A stretch of DNA of 64,000 nt from Methanoculleus sp. (GCF_020696975.1 NZ_JAJGBK010000024.1:30681-94680), one strand, 5' to 3'; positions 27,111 to 35,761 are shown, counted from the first letter of the stretch. Notes: generated by a model from the letters alone, not told the origin. Made by a program: numbers and translations.

Positions 27111-27222
27111 TACGGATTTTGTGGGGGTATCGCCGTGAGGGGGGTGGGGACAGGGGAGGGGGGAGTATCCCTCCTCCCCGTCAGCCCCTCCCCAAATGGC
27201 GATAGCCACCTGAAAGCCGTGT
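27111..27222. repeat. MITE-like palindromic element, copy 1
   Basis: The ends are inverted. The left end reads TACGGATTTTGTGGGGGTATCGCC and the right end GGCGATAGCCACCTGAAAGCCGTG. The interior is a G-run/C-run palindrome (GGGGAGGGGGG...CCTCCTCCCC) and shares CCCCGTCAGCCCCTCCCC with the elements at 47.2 and 52.3 kb. There is no coding capacity. The rest of the gap 27045-27418 shows no gene. Confidence 0.6.
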
Positions 27223-27418
27223 TAGCGATGCGATCTCCACAGCAAACCTAAGATTATCAAACCTTGGCCCCCCCGTTCGCTGCACCACTCCCTCAAAAAA
27301 CGCACCGCCCCAAAGGACTAAGAAACCGGGAGCTAGGCCCCCCTCGCTCGAAGAATTTTGTTCTTCTCACGCTCCCGGCGCGAAGGCCTTCGGCTGGTCG
27401 CGTTCAGGAGGTCTCCGG

Positions 27419-28027
27419 TCAGCAGACCCGCTCGATAAAGTTCTCAAGAATCGTAAGACCGACCGCACCACTCTTCTCGGGGTGGAACTGGACACCGTAG
27501 GTGAGCCCGTTATTGACCGCGGATGCGAAGGGATGGATGTAGGCGGTGCTCGTGAGGGTATGCTCCGGTGCGGCGGCCGCGTAGTAGGAGTGGACGAAGT
27601 AGACGTACTCCTCCTCGCGGAGCCCGTCAAAGAGCGGTGTCTCCTGCTCGATCCTGATGGTGTTCCAGCCCATGTGGGGGACCTTCTCCCCGGTGGCCGG
27701 GGCGAACCGCTTCACGTCCCCCGGCACGAGGCCGAGCCCCTGGTGGATGCCGTGCTCCTCGCTCCTGTCCATGAGCATCTGCATCCCGAGGCAGATCCCG
27801 AGGAGCGGGGTATCGGCCGAGGCGGTAAGGACGGTCTGCTTCAGGCCGCCGAGCATCTCCATCCCCTCGCGGAACGCCCCCACACCGGGGAGGACGATAC
27901 CGTCGGCCGCCGCGATCACCTCCGGATCGGCCGTGATCGTCGCCGCCGCTCCTGCCTTCTCAAGGCCCCGCAGCACGCTCCGCAGGTTCCCAAGACCGTA
28001 ATCAATTATAACTATCCTCTTCTTCAT
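27419..28027 (-). CDS. hisH: Imidazole glycerol phosphate synthase, glutaminase subunit HisH
   Basis: 202 residues from ATG 28027, preceded by GGGAG at 6 nt. Class I glutamine amidotransferase motifs are present: IIDYGLGNLRSV (N terminus), PGVGAFREGM, the nucleophile in LLGICLGMQMLM (~residue 81), VPHMGWN and the His/Glu pair in GVQFHPEKSG. HisH supplies ammonia to HisF in histidine synthesis. The start lies inside the 3' end of the PUA/PAPS-reductase-like gene (26-bp overlap), so the two are co-transcribed. HisF is not in the window. Confidence 0.95.
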   Translation of the reverse strand: MKKRIVIIDYGLGNLRSVLRGLEKAGAAATITADPEVIAAADGIVLPGVGAFREGMEMLGGLKQTVLTASADTPLLGICLGMQMLMDRSEEHGIHQGLGLVPGDVKRFAPATGEKVPHMGWNTIRIEQETPLFDGLREEEYVYFVHSYYAAAAPEHTLTSTAYIHPFASAVNNGLTYGVQFHPEKSGAVGLTILENFIERVC

Positions 28028-29417
28028 CCGCATCTCCCTGTTTTCGCCACAATCCTCGTTCGATCCAGTCAGGGGAGAGGCCCTGCTTCTCCCGCCACCC
28101 GGCAAGTCTCCCGGTCCACATCTCCCAGAGGTCCGGGCAGGAGTTCCTGATGATCTCAAACGTCGCAAGGTCGCTTGAGGGGCACATGAAACACCCGATA
28201 CGGTCGAGCCCCCGCTCGTAGAGGCGGTTGTAGGGCGCCTTCTCACGGAAGATGTAGAGCCAGACGTGCATCGCCGTCCACTGCTGGATGGGGGCCGCCG
28301 AGATCTGTTGCGGAACATGGGCGTTCCGCCAGACTCGCCTGCTCTGCATCCGCTTTACCGACTCGTACTTCCGCTGGCCGATGAACGAGAGGCACTCACC
28401 CCAGTTCTCGCTGATCAGGCGGCCGACGGGGTGGAGTTTGCAGACCCTGCAGCACCAGCGGTTGTCGACGGCCGGCGGGCCGTTCTTCTCAAACTCCTCC
28501 CAGAAGGTCTCTTCATCGGAGATCCGGTGGACGGTAAGTTTGTAGCGCTCTGCCACTGCGTCCACGTTCTCGCAGGTCTCAGGGAACTCAAGCCCCGTGT
28601 CGGCAAAGAGGAGCGGGACCGGGCCGAGGGCTTTTAAGACGACGAGCAGGGTTGCGAGGCTGTCTTTTCCTCCCGAATAGGAGACCGTGGGCTGCTTGAG
28701 GTTCTGTTCCGCGACCTCCCGGACGAACCGGACGCTTGCGGCCTCGTACTCAGCGAGGACATGCTCGTTTGCCCGGACAGCATCATCCCACGTCGCCTCG
28801 CCCGGCACACAGACCGACTGGATGTTCTTACGGGTCCGGACGACAAGCCCCCGCTCCATCGTCGCGGCGGTGGCGGCGTCGACCTTTGCCCTCCCGACCC
28901 CGATGCACTCACCGGCCTTCGTCAGGATGAAGACCTCGTCGCCCTCGCGGACGGCGGAGTCGATCGAGACGAGCCCCGGCGCGAGGACGCTTGCCCCCCC
29001 GTCACGGATGGACGGGATCGCACCGTCGTCGATGACGACGTAGTGTCTCGTCGGCCGCAGGTAGGCCGCGGCGGCAGGCCGCGGGAGGGGCTCCCAGCGG
29101 CGCTCCTCGGGGAGGTAGCGGATCGCTCCCACGACCGCGCCGCCGAGGACGATCTCGTCCATGCGGTCCTCGGAGGGGACCTTGTTTAAGAGTGCGACAT
29201 GGCCTTCCGGTATCAGCGGTGCTCCGAAATGTTCGGAGAATATGCGGTTGACCCGCTCGACGTCGTCGGGGAACGCAGGCCGGGCGTCTCCCGGCGGCGT
29301 CACGGCTACCGGGCGGGTCGGGGCGCCGCAGGCGCAGACCCCGGCGAGCACGGGAGCATGGCAGGCGTCGCACCAGCGAAGCAGGATCTTTCCGAGGTAA
29401 AGACGAGGCATTCTCAT
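28002..29417 (-). CDS. PAPS-reductase-like protein with zinc ribbon and PUA domain
   Basis: 471 residues from ATG 29417 (an ATG at 29411 is also possible). In order: an N-terminal zinc ribbon (WCDACHAPVLAGVCACG, ~residues 14-30), a middle region ending in a PUA-like RNA-binding domain (residues ~145-215), and an adenine-nucleotide alpha-hydrolase domain with the PP-loop TVSYSGGKDSLATLL (~255), the pair CCRVCK (~345) and C-terminal CFMCPSSD. Archaeal members are annotated as phosphoadenylylsulfate reductases, but the PUA and zinc ribbon suggest RNA thiolation instead. A TATA-like ATATTTATC lies 20-30 nt upstream, implying a nearly leaderless mRNA. Confidence 0.82.
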   Translation of the reverse strand: MRMPRLYLGKILLRWCDACHAPVLAGVCACGAPTRPVAVTPPGDARPAFPDDVERVNRIFSEHFGAPLIPEGHVALLNKVPSEDRMDEIVLGGAVVGAIRYLPEERRWEPLPRPAAAAYLRPTRHYVVIDDGAIPSIRDGGASVLAPGLVSIDSAVREGDEVFILTKAGECIGVGRAKVDAATAATMERGLVVRTRKNIQSVCVPGEATWDDAVRANEHVLAEYEAASVRFVREVAEQNLKQPTVSYSGGKDSLATLLVVLKALGPVPLLFADTGLEFPETCENVDAVAERYKLTVHRISDEETFWEEFEKNGPPAVDNRWCCRVCKLHPVGRLISENWGECLSFIGQRKYESVKRMQSRRVWRNAHVPQQISAAPIQQWTAMHVWLYIFREKAPYNRLYERGLDRIGCFMCPSSDLATFEIIRNSCPDLWEMWTGRLAGWREKQGLSPDWIERGLWRKQGDADEEEDSYN

Positions 29418-29636
29418 ATTCGTTGGGGGGAAACGGATAAATATCTTGGTGCATATGAGATTCATTCTGCAAAATTCTCCCGAAAGCAGGAATTCTTTGC
29501 AGGAGAGATCCCTCACGTCGGCATGAGCGGGGAAAACCCCGGGCGCGTACCCGGTTTCCCGGATATCTGACCCTCCCGGTGCATCGGAGGGCAGGGTGCA
29601 TACCATTAAATATATCCTTTGCACCATAGTATTATC

Positions 29637-29855
29637 ATGGTCAATCATGTAGAATTGCACCCCCTGCTCCGGCATCGGCACGTCAACGATTCTACGATGA
29701 TAAAGGGAGAGACACCGTATGTACCGGGTGATTCCGTGATTCCCCGTCAACCGGCCAAAGATACCGGCGTAGCATGGAGCTTTCCTGTCGGGGTCGGTTC
29801 GAGGACCATAGCCGCCTCCCCGGGACGAGAGAGGGAGGGTGAGAGGTATGCATGA
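29637..29855 (+). CDS. Possible leaderless small ORF (72 aa)
   Basis: The ATG at 29637 sits about 30 nt after a good TATA box (TTAAATATATCC, ~29605-29616), where a leaderless transcript would begin. The frame ends with an 8-bp overlap into the membrane protein gene at 29848. The predicted peptide has no recognisable feature and its codon use is not typical of neighbouring genes, so it may only be a transcribed leader. The remaining gap 29418-29636 shows no gene. Confidence 0.25.
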   Translation: MVNHVELHPLLRHRHVNDSTMIKGETPYVPGDSVIPRQPAKDTGVAWSFPVGVGSRTIAASPGREREGERYA

Positions 29856-30306
29856 GAGCAGGCTGGTCTCCGCAGCCATTGGAACCGTCTTCGCCCTGGT
29901 TGTCGCCTTTTATGCGATGCACGGCACTCCGGCACCCGGTGGACTGCTTCTCGGAGGTATGGCGATTCTGGTCGGGGTTGCCCTGCCGTTCTTCACCCCG
30001 GGTGCAAAGGCGCCATCGATACAGGTTGCGGGAAGACCAATCCGGAAGACCGAGATCCTGGGGCTGCTCATCTTCATCCTCATGGCGGTCGTGATGCTTG
30101 TGGTCGGCACCGCGCTCTTCTGGGACTGGCTCGCCGAACCGGCCTCGGCACCCGTGGGGACGCCGATCGACCTCGGACCGGTATCGGGCGGTCTCCGGGT
30201 TGCCGGGTCGATCCCGGCCATGGCCCTCGTGATAGGCGTCGAGGTGATCGGGGGAATCTCCCTGATTGCGCTCTACATGCTCTCCAGTCTCAGGCGCGGG
30301 GCGTAA
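29848..30306 (+). CDS. Small membrane protein of unknown function (152 aa)
   Basis: The start at ATG 29848 follows a GGGAGGGTGAGAGG purine run. Four hydrophobic helices are evident: VSAAIGTVFALVVAFYAM, GLLLGGMAILVGVALPFF, ILGLLIFILMAVVMLVVGTALF and MALVIGVEVIGGISLIALYM. A loop between helices 2 and 3 is basic. There is no catalytic motif. It could be a methanogen-specific inner-membrane protein. The promoter would be the TATA box near 29605. Confidence 0.65.
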   Translation: MHESRLVSAAIGTVFALVVAFYAMHGTPAPGGLLLGGMAILVGVALPFFTPGAKAPSIQVAGRPIRKTEILGLLIFILMAVVMLVVGTALFWDWLAEPASAPVGTPIDLGPVSGGLRVAGSIPAMALVIGVEVIGGISLIALYMLSSLRRGA

Positions 30307-30445
30307 GGTGCCCTGCGCCGGCACCCGATTTTCCCGATCTCGCACGGCAACGGCCCCCCGGTGCGATCCCCGCTCCATCCGCGGCCGGGGAGTCCTAAAA
30401 ACGCGTAATTTCCCCCTTAATTCTGAAGAACCCGGCCGGGGGAGC

Positions 30446-30459
30446 ATAAAATATATATC
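30446..30459 (+). promoter_or_regulatory. TATA box of the lysine-rich microprotein gene
   Basis: TAAAATATATATCC, a strong archaeal TATA box in GC-rich surroundings, 53-66 nt before ATG 30512. This leaves a ~30-nt leader that includes GGGAGGGAGGTG. Confidence 0.65.
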
Positions 30460-30511
30460 CGGACTGGTTGATATCAGATATATCCCACCTCGGGAGGGAG
30501 GTGTGTCATTT

Positions 30512-30580
30512 ATGGCAAAGGATAAAAAGTCCCAGGATAAGAAGCAGGATAAGGCTTCAGAGAAGGCAAAGAAGAACTAA
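30512..30580 (+). CDS. Lysine-rich microprotein (22 aa)
   Basis: ATG to TAA encodes 22 residues, MAKDKKSQDKKQDKASEKAK then KN: about 45% lysine, the rest mostly D, Q, S, A and E. The tiny frame has a strong upstream TATA box, a near-ideal Shine-Dalgarno (GGGAGGTG) and a T-tract after the stop (30602-30606). This full set of expression signals argues that it is translated. It would be intrinsically disordered and basic, and may bind nucleic acid. It lies between a membrane protein gene and the convergent trkH gene. Confidence 0.6.
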   Translation: MAKDKKSQDKKQDKASEKAKKN

Positions 30581-30599
30581 ACCTTCCAACCTAATATCC

Positions 30600-30608
30600 T
30601 CTTTTTCC
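30600..30608 (+). terminator. T-tract terminator after the microprotein gene
   Basis: CCTCTTTTTCC about 20 nt after the microprotein stop codon, the usual oligo-T archaeal termination signal. Confidence 0.4.
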
Positions 30609-30709
30609 TGGCCGGACCTCCGGTTCAGTATCAATCTCTTCTGTATGTGTCACGCGTTCGACGCGTGGCGGCGGTCCCGGATTGGTGCAGGGCTCTTAAT
30701 GCCTGCAGA

Positions 30710-32221
30710 TTACAGCCTCCGTCCCGCCCCGGCCACCAGGGCAATGACGGGCACGATCTCCAGCCTCCCCGCCCACATGACAAGGATGAAGAGCCACTTC
30801 GCTACCGGGGAGATCCCGGGGTTCACGAACCCGGTGGTGATCCCGACGTTCGATGCCGCTGAGACGACCTCAAAGATGACATCGGCGGAGTCGAATCCTC
30901 CCTGCGGCGCAAGGTGGAGCAGGAGAAGGGTGGCGACAGCGACCATCAGGAGATAGAGCACGACGACGAGCATGCTCTTTGAGACCTCGTACTCCGGGAG
31001 GTGGTCGAGGATCGGCCGCCCGTCGTGCCGGAGCGGGGTGATCGTTCTCCAGCCGGAGTAAAGCCTTCGGAGCCACCACCCGAGCACCTCAAGGCTGAGG
31101 ATAACCCGGCTGAGTTTGATGCCGCCGGCGGTGCTCCCCGCCGCTCCGCCGACGAGCATCAGCGCGGTAAGGACCATCACGGTCGTGGCATACCAGGTTC
31201 CGGGGTTTGCGTTCTGAAACCCGGTGCAGGTGATGCCGCTCACGGTCATGAAGAGGGCCTCCCGGAGGGCCTCGGCGGGGCTGAGGGATGAGAAGAGTAT
31301 GAGGTCGGAGGTGACGACGGCGCACCCGGCCAGGATGAGCGCAAAGAGGAGGATCGCCTGCCGGTCCGCGAGGAGCCCGAACTTCTTTTTGTAGTAGAGG
31401 AGGAAGTAGATCTTGAACGGCAGGGCGCCGGCGATCATAACCGGGACGACAAGCATCTCAAGGAGCGGGCTCTCGTAGTAGAGGATGCCGGCCGTATGCA
31501 CTGCAAACCCGCCGGTCGATATCGCCGTCATGACGATGTTGACGGCGTCCCAGAGGGGGATGCCCGAGAGAAGGACGAGTCCGACCCCGAGAACCGTGAG
31601 CACCAGGTAGATCCGCCACATCTCAAAGCCCGTGGCGACGACGCTCGGCATGAACGTCTCTGATCGTCCTTCCGAGCGGTAGAGCCGGAACCGGGTCAGA
31701 CCCGACCTGCCCGAGAGAGCGACGGTGAACGCGACGATCCCGAGTCCGCCCATCCACTGCGTCAGCGACCGCCAGAAGAGGATCATCCTTGGAGTGGTAT
31801 CGACCGACGGGAGGAGGGAATACCCCGTGCCGGTCCATCCCGACATTGCCTCAAAGACGCTGTCGGTATAGGAGGTGCCGAGACCGAGAGCGTACGGCAA
31901 TGCACCGATCAGGGCGACGGCGAGCCAGATCAGAGCGACCGCCGAGAGCGCGACCGAGAGGCGGGCTTCCCCTTCAGCCTTCGGAATACTGGCAAGCAGG
32001 AACCCGAGGATACCGAACCCCGCCGGCGCCGAGGCCATCGGGAGGAGGAACTCTATCTCACCGTACCAGAAACCGACCAGGAACGGTGTGCAGGAGACCA
32101 CCGCAATGAAGAGGAAGATGAGCCCGAGGTCAGGAGCTATGAGCGCAAACTGGCCGTTTGTCGTCGGCAATAGTCTTTTGCCGGGAAATGCCGGGGGAAA
32201 ATGGTTTCTGTGAAGGTCCAT
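30710..32221 (-). CDS. trkH: TrkH-family potassium uptake membrane protein
   Basis: 503 residues from ATG 32221; an upstream ATG at 32269 adds 16 unconserved residues. It has four M1-P-M2 repeats whose selectivity-filter loops are visible in order: GWTGTGYS, ISTGGFAV, GITCTGFQN and VGITTGFVN. The motif GGAAGSTAGGIKLSRV is typical of TrkH/KtrB. This is the membrane channel for K+ import, normally gated by a cytoplasmic TrkA/KtrA ring. No trkA lies in the window. It is convergent with the microprotein gene. Confidence 0.93.
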   Translation of the reverse strand: MDLHRNHFPPAFPGKRLLPTTNGQFALIAPDLGLIFLFIAVVSCTPFLVGFWYGEIEFLLPMASAPAGFGILGFLLASIPKAEGEARLSVALSAVALIWLAVALIGALPYALGLGTSYTDSVFEAMSGWTGTGYSLLPSVDTTPRMILFWRSLTQWMGGLGIVAFTVALSGRSGLTRFRLYRSEGRSETFMPSVVATGFEMWRIYLVLTVLGVGLVLLSGIPLWDAVNIVMTAISTGGFAVHTAGILYYESPLLEMLVVPVMIAGALPFKIYFLLYYKKKFGLLADRQAILLFALILAGCAVVTSDLILFSSLSPAEALREALFMTVSGITCTGFQNANPGTWYATTVMVLTALMLVGGAAGSTAGGIKLSRVILSLEVLGWWLRRLYSGWRTITPLRHDGRPILDHLPEYEVSKSMLVVVLYLLMVAVATLLLLHLAPQGGFDSADVIFEVVSAASNVGITTGFVNPGISPVAKWLFILVMWAGRLEIVPVIALVAGAGRRL

Positions 32222-32721
32222 TAACGCGCCCGATGCGGATCTCCAGCCGCACCGTGAGCATACCCGCATCGGTTATCTACTTTGTGATCACCCGCTTACG
32301 GTCGCGCCGGACGGCGCGGGCCGGCATCACCTTCGGGCTCGAGGGTCTGTCGGGGCTGCAGGATCCGGCAACCCATCTTGCCTTTGGGAAGGCAACCCGG
32401 GTGCCAACCAATTTTATCTGATCAGAATTATACTTGTATTGGTTTTATCCGTTCCCACGGATGTCATTTCACCATCGCATACCATGCCTGCAGAACTGTC
32501 CATGAAACGCTGGCTGCCCGATAGGCTCGACTCGAATGCCGGAACCCACCCGAGAGAGTGCCGCCTTACGTCCCTCCCGATGGTCGGCGGCGAGAAGACC
32601 GAAGCAGTGACTGCTCCGTCTACTCCAGGACCGGAAGGACCCGTCTCGCCTCCTCTGTTGCATGCTCGCAGGAGCAAGCGAAGATATGCGGATGCAGCAA
32701 CACCGGGAAGAGAGGTGATGT
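32222..32721. other. 500-bp intergenic region with hairpin
   Basis: This holds the divergent promoters of trkH and the PAS sensor. A perfect hairpin TTGCCTT-TGGG-AAGGCAA lies at 32378-32395, and A+T-rich TATA-like DNA at 32411-32450. A 96-residue frame at 32439-32729 overlaps the sensor start but has no family features. No gene is called here. Confidence 0.5.
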
Positions 32722-34977
32722 ATGGATAACCTGCAGAGCGAGCCGCCAGCCGGCCTCCTGGAACTGGTGCAGGACGCCGCCTCCACTCTCGATCGCCGGT
32801 CGCAGGAGAGGCTCAAAGCAGGCATCGAGACTCTGGTCGCCGAGAACCGGGATCTTGCCGCCCGGGTAAAGCGGGAGCATGAGACGCTCCTTGCCGCCAT
32901 CGGCAGGCAGGGGATCGTCTACGGCGCCGACGGCGGGGTGATCGCGGTGAGGCCGGACGACGAGAACCGGGTCGTCCGGGCCCTCCTGGGAACACAGGAA
33001 ACGGACGTATCGATCTGCTATCCCGACGGCAGACCGGTCGGGCCGGAGGACCTTCCCGGACGCCGGGCGCTCAGGGGTGAGAGGCTCGAGTCCTGCCGGT
33101 TCGCCCTCCGCGGCTGCCCGGACAGGGAAGTTTACATCGCCGTAACCGCCTCGCCCGTCGAAACCGGGGAGGCGATCTCCGGCGCCGTCGTCACCTGGCG
33201 GGATGTCACCCGGGAGGAGCAGGCCAGACGGCAGATGGCCGAGGCGAACACTCTGCTTGAGGGGCTCTTCGAGAGTCTCGGCGACATCGTCGGCGTCCAG
33301 CTGCCGGATCACACAATCCTGCGCTACAACCGTGCCGGGTACGAGATGCTCGGGATGGCGCCGGAGGAGGTGAAAGGGCGGAAGTGCTACGACCTCATCG
33401 GGCGAACCGAGGTCTGCAAGGCCTGCGCGACGGACCGGGCGGTCGCGAGCAGAAAGCAGGAGGTCGTCGAGAAGTTCGTGCCCGAACTCGGGCGCTACCT
33501 GGAGTGCCGGTCAAGCCCGATCCTCGACGAACAGGGAGAGGTGGCGTTCGTCGTCGAGCAGCTCTATGATGTCACCGACCGGAAACGTGCCGAGGATGAA
33601 CGCCGGGAGAGCGAGGCGACCGCCCGTGCCCTCCTCAACGCCCCGGCGGATATGATTGCCCTCCTGGATACGGAAGGCCGGCTTATCGACGCCAACGAGG
33701 CGGTGGTCCGGCTGTTCTCGCGGAGCCGGGAGGACCTGATCGGCATGAACGCATCCGAGATCCTTCCTCCGGATATAGCCGGACTGCACGCGGCCCGCCT
33801 GCACGAGGTCGCTGAATCTGGTAGACCCCTCCGGCTCGAAGGATCCTGGGAAGGGCGGCACTACGACACCGTCCTCTACCCGGTCAGGGATGCACGCGGG
33901 AGCGTCAGCCGGATCGCAGTGATTGTGCGGGATATCACCGATATAAAGCAGACGGCGGATGTCCTGCGGAGTCTGACACACGACCTGAACGAGCGGGTGA
34001 AGGAACTCTCGACCCTGTACGCGGTATCCCGGGTCACCGAGCAGTCGGGGACCTCGCTCGATGAGATCTTCGATACCGCCGTCCGGATGCTTCCCTCCGG
34101 CTGGCAGTACCCGGAGGAGACCGTTGTCAGGATCACGGTGCGCGGCCGTATGTTTGCGACGGAAGGGTTCCGGGAGACGCCCTGGCGACAGGTGTCCCCG
34201 ATCATCGTCCAGGGAGAGCAGATCGGGATGGTGGAGGTCTGCTACCTCCACGAGATGCCGAAGGAGGACGAAGGGCCGTTCCTGGCCGATGAGCGGTCGC
34301 TGGTGGATACCATTGCACGACGCCTGGGAAGGACGATCGAGCGCGTCCAGGCGGCAGAGGATCTTCAGAAGAGCGAATCGAAGTTCCGTGATATTGCGCA
34401 GCAGAGTTTCGATATGATCTATACCTGCTACTATGACACGGGGATCGCCTACATCTCCCCGGCCGTGATGCGGATCCTCGGTTACACCCCCGACGAACTC
34501 ATCGCCTGCAAATGCCGTGACTACGTCGTCCCGTCGTCCCTCCCCGAATGGGAGAAGGGGCGAAAGAAGATTGCCGCAGGCGTGCCGGTCGAGGGGCTCG
34601 AGATCGAGTTCCGCAGGAAAGACGGGTCTGTAGCGTTTCTGGAATTGAATGAGTCCCCGATCGTTCGCGATCGATCGGTGATCGGAGTCCATGTGGTCGG
34701 CCGGGACATCACCGAGCGCAAACAGAACGAGCACCTCCGGGAACAGGCGTTCGAGCAGATTGAGCGGAACATCGAGCAGTTCGCGATTCTCGGCGACCAT
34801 ATCCGCCAGCCGCTCCAGGTGATCCTCGGCATGACCGAGCTGCTCGGTGAAGGGATGGCTACAGGGAAGATCCGCGAGCAGGTCGAGCGGATCAACAACT
34901 ACGTCCGGGAACTCGACCAGGGCTGGATCGAGTCAAGGCAGGTCCGCGAGTTCCTCCGGAAGCATGAACTGGCGTGA
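32722..34977 (+). CDS. PAS/GAF sensor with DHp-like module and no ATPase domain
   Basis: 751 residues, with GAGGTG before the ATG. A coiled-coil N terminus (~20-60) leads to PAS-like units at ~60-165, ~170-290 (contains CKACATD), ~295-415 (LLNAPADMIALLDTEGRLIDANEA) and ~560-680 (YISPAVMRILGYTPDEL). A GAF-like domain lies at ~430-555 (LSTLYAVSRVTEQSGTSLDEIF). The end, IEQFAILGDHIRQPLQVILGM followed by ELDQGWIESRQVREFLRKHEL, is nearly the same as in the sensor at 21706. It looks like a histidine-kinase phosphoacceptor helix, but no ATP-binding domain follows. It is cytoplasmic, with no membrane helices. The signal is unknown. Confidence 0.85.
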   Translation: MDNLQSEPPAGLLELVQDAASTLDRRSQERLKAGIETLVAENRDLAARVKREHETLLAAIGRQGIVYGADGGVIAVRPDDENRVVRALLGTQETDVSICYPDGRPVGPEDLPGRRALRGERLESCRFALRGCPDREVYIAVTASPVETGEAISGAVVTWRDVTREEQARRQMAEANTLLEGLFESLGDIVGVQLPDHTILRYNRAGYEMLGMAPEEVKGRKCYDLIGRTEVCKACATDRAVASRKQEVVEKFVPELGRYLECRSSPILDEQGEVAFVVEQLYDVTDRKRAEDERRESEATARALLNAPADMIALLDTEGRLIDANEAVVRLFSRSREDLIGMNASEILPPDIAGLHAARLHEVAESGRPLRLEGSWEGRHYDTVLYPVRDARGSVSRIAVIVRDITDIKQTADVLRSLTHDLNERVKELSTLYAVSRVTEQSGTSLDEIFDTAVRMLPSGWQYPEETVVRITVRGRMFATEGFRETPWRQVSPIIVQGEQIGMVEVCYLHEMPKEDEGPFLADERSLVDTIARRLGRTIERVQAAEDLQKSESKFRDIAQQSFDMIYTCYYDTGIAYISPAVMRILGYTPDELIACKCRDYVVPSSLPEWEKGRKKIAAGVPVEGLEIEFRRKDGSVAFLELNESPIVRDRSVIGVHVVGRDITERKQNEHLREQAFEQIERNIEQFAILGDHIRQPLQVILGMTELLGEGMATGKIREQVERINNYVRELDQGWIESRQVREFLRKHELA

Positions 34978-35344
34978 AAATCTTACGCGCAACTATATTG
35001 CTGCCCATGCGCTGTTTATGCGCAGTGCGCCGGGACCGGAACTAGAACACGGTCAGGCCCGAAGGCCATATTGCTCGCTGTAACGGGACCCGTAAGCACA
35101 ACGGTGCGGCGGAGCAGTGCAGGGTGCACCACGGTCGCCACCCGATCCATCATTTAACCGGAAGAAGAACGAGTGGGCTGCAAAGGCAGTGAACGTCCGA
35201 CCGAAGGACGATGCCGCAGCAAGATAGAGTGATGATTCGGGTAAGGTGCAAACGGCGCAGGAGCGAGAGCACGTGAGGAGAGGTGCGGCCAGCATACATC
35301 CGGGGACAACGCTTGCCTATGTGATGTCTGAACAAAGAAGGTAA
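34978..35344. other. Gene-free GC-rich stretch with serial hairpins (possible ncRNA)
   Basis: 367 bp with no convincing reading frame. Several small perfect hairpins are spaced along it: GGCC-CGAA-GGCC (35056-35067), ACGGG-A-CCCGT (35083-35093), GTGCA-GGG-TGCAC (35117-35129) and CGTCC-GACCGAA-GGACG (35194-35210). The density suggests structured RNA, but no known family motif set is complete. Confidence 0.35.
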
Positions 35345-35429
35345 TGCGGGGGAAGGGATTCGAACCCTTGAACTCCTTCAAGACTGGACCCTAAATCCAG
35401 CGCCTTTGACCTGGCTCGGCAACCCCCGC
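35345..35429 (-). tRNA. tRNA-Leu (anticodon TAG)
   Basis: 85 nt on the minus strand. The acceptor stem pairs GCGGGGG with CCCCCGC, with discriminator A. The anticodon stem CTGGA/TCCAG encloses TTTAGGG, anticodon TAG. A long class II variable arm (TCTTGAAGGAGTTCAAG) precedes the T arm AGGG-TTCGAAT-CCCT. No intron, and CCA is not encoded. Confidence 0.95.
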
Positions 35430-35761
35430 GTGCCATACTATATCGGCAACGTGAGCATTATACTTGTTCCCCGCCGACCGGGCTGCCGCCGAAATGCCTG
35501 CCGCCCGAACTCTATCCGTATCATCGCGGCACAACTCAATTCTCCGGCCCGGAACGTGGCAGTTGCGGCATATAATGGCCCCGAACAGATTCGTGAAAAC
35601 ATATATTGTCTACAAAATTCATTACTTTACATACAAAATTAACCGCAGACCATCAAGCCGGAAATGCGCCGGGACTGCATTCCGGCCGAATCATGCCCGA
35701 AATGTTAAGAACAAAACATTTATTGAATTGATCAACCGTATTCTCCAGTAGTTGAACTGAA
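35430..35761 (+). promoter_or_regulatory. A+T-rich promoter region of the eha-fwd operon
   Basis: 332 bp without a gene, markedly A+T-rich from about 35575 onwards. A TATA-like AACATTTATTG lies at 35715-35725, about 37-47 nt before the first eha ATG, which has no Shine-Dalgarno. This points to a very short leader. An earlier A+T-rich block (TTACATACAAAATTAA, ~35627) could be a second promoter or a regulator site. Confidence 0.5.

Noticed and set aside
32439..32729. 96-residue frame before the PAS sensor
   Set aside because: Has a TATA-like sequence upstream, but no ribosome site, no recognisable feature and codon use unlike neighbours. It probably lies in the sensor's leader.
35051..35067. 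GGTCAGGCCCGAAGG, similar to the SRP RNA helix 8 core
   Set aside because: The expected continuation (GGGAGCAGCC) and the pairing 5' and 3' domains of archaeal 7S RNA are absent, so SRP RNA is not called.
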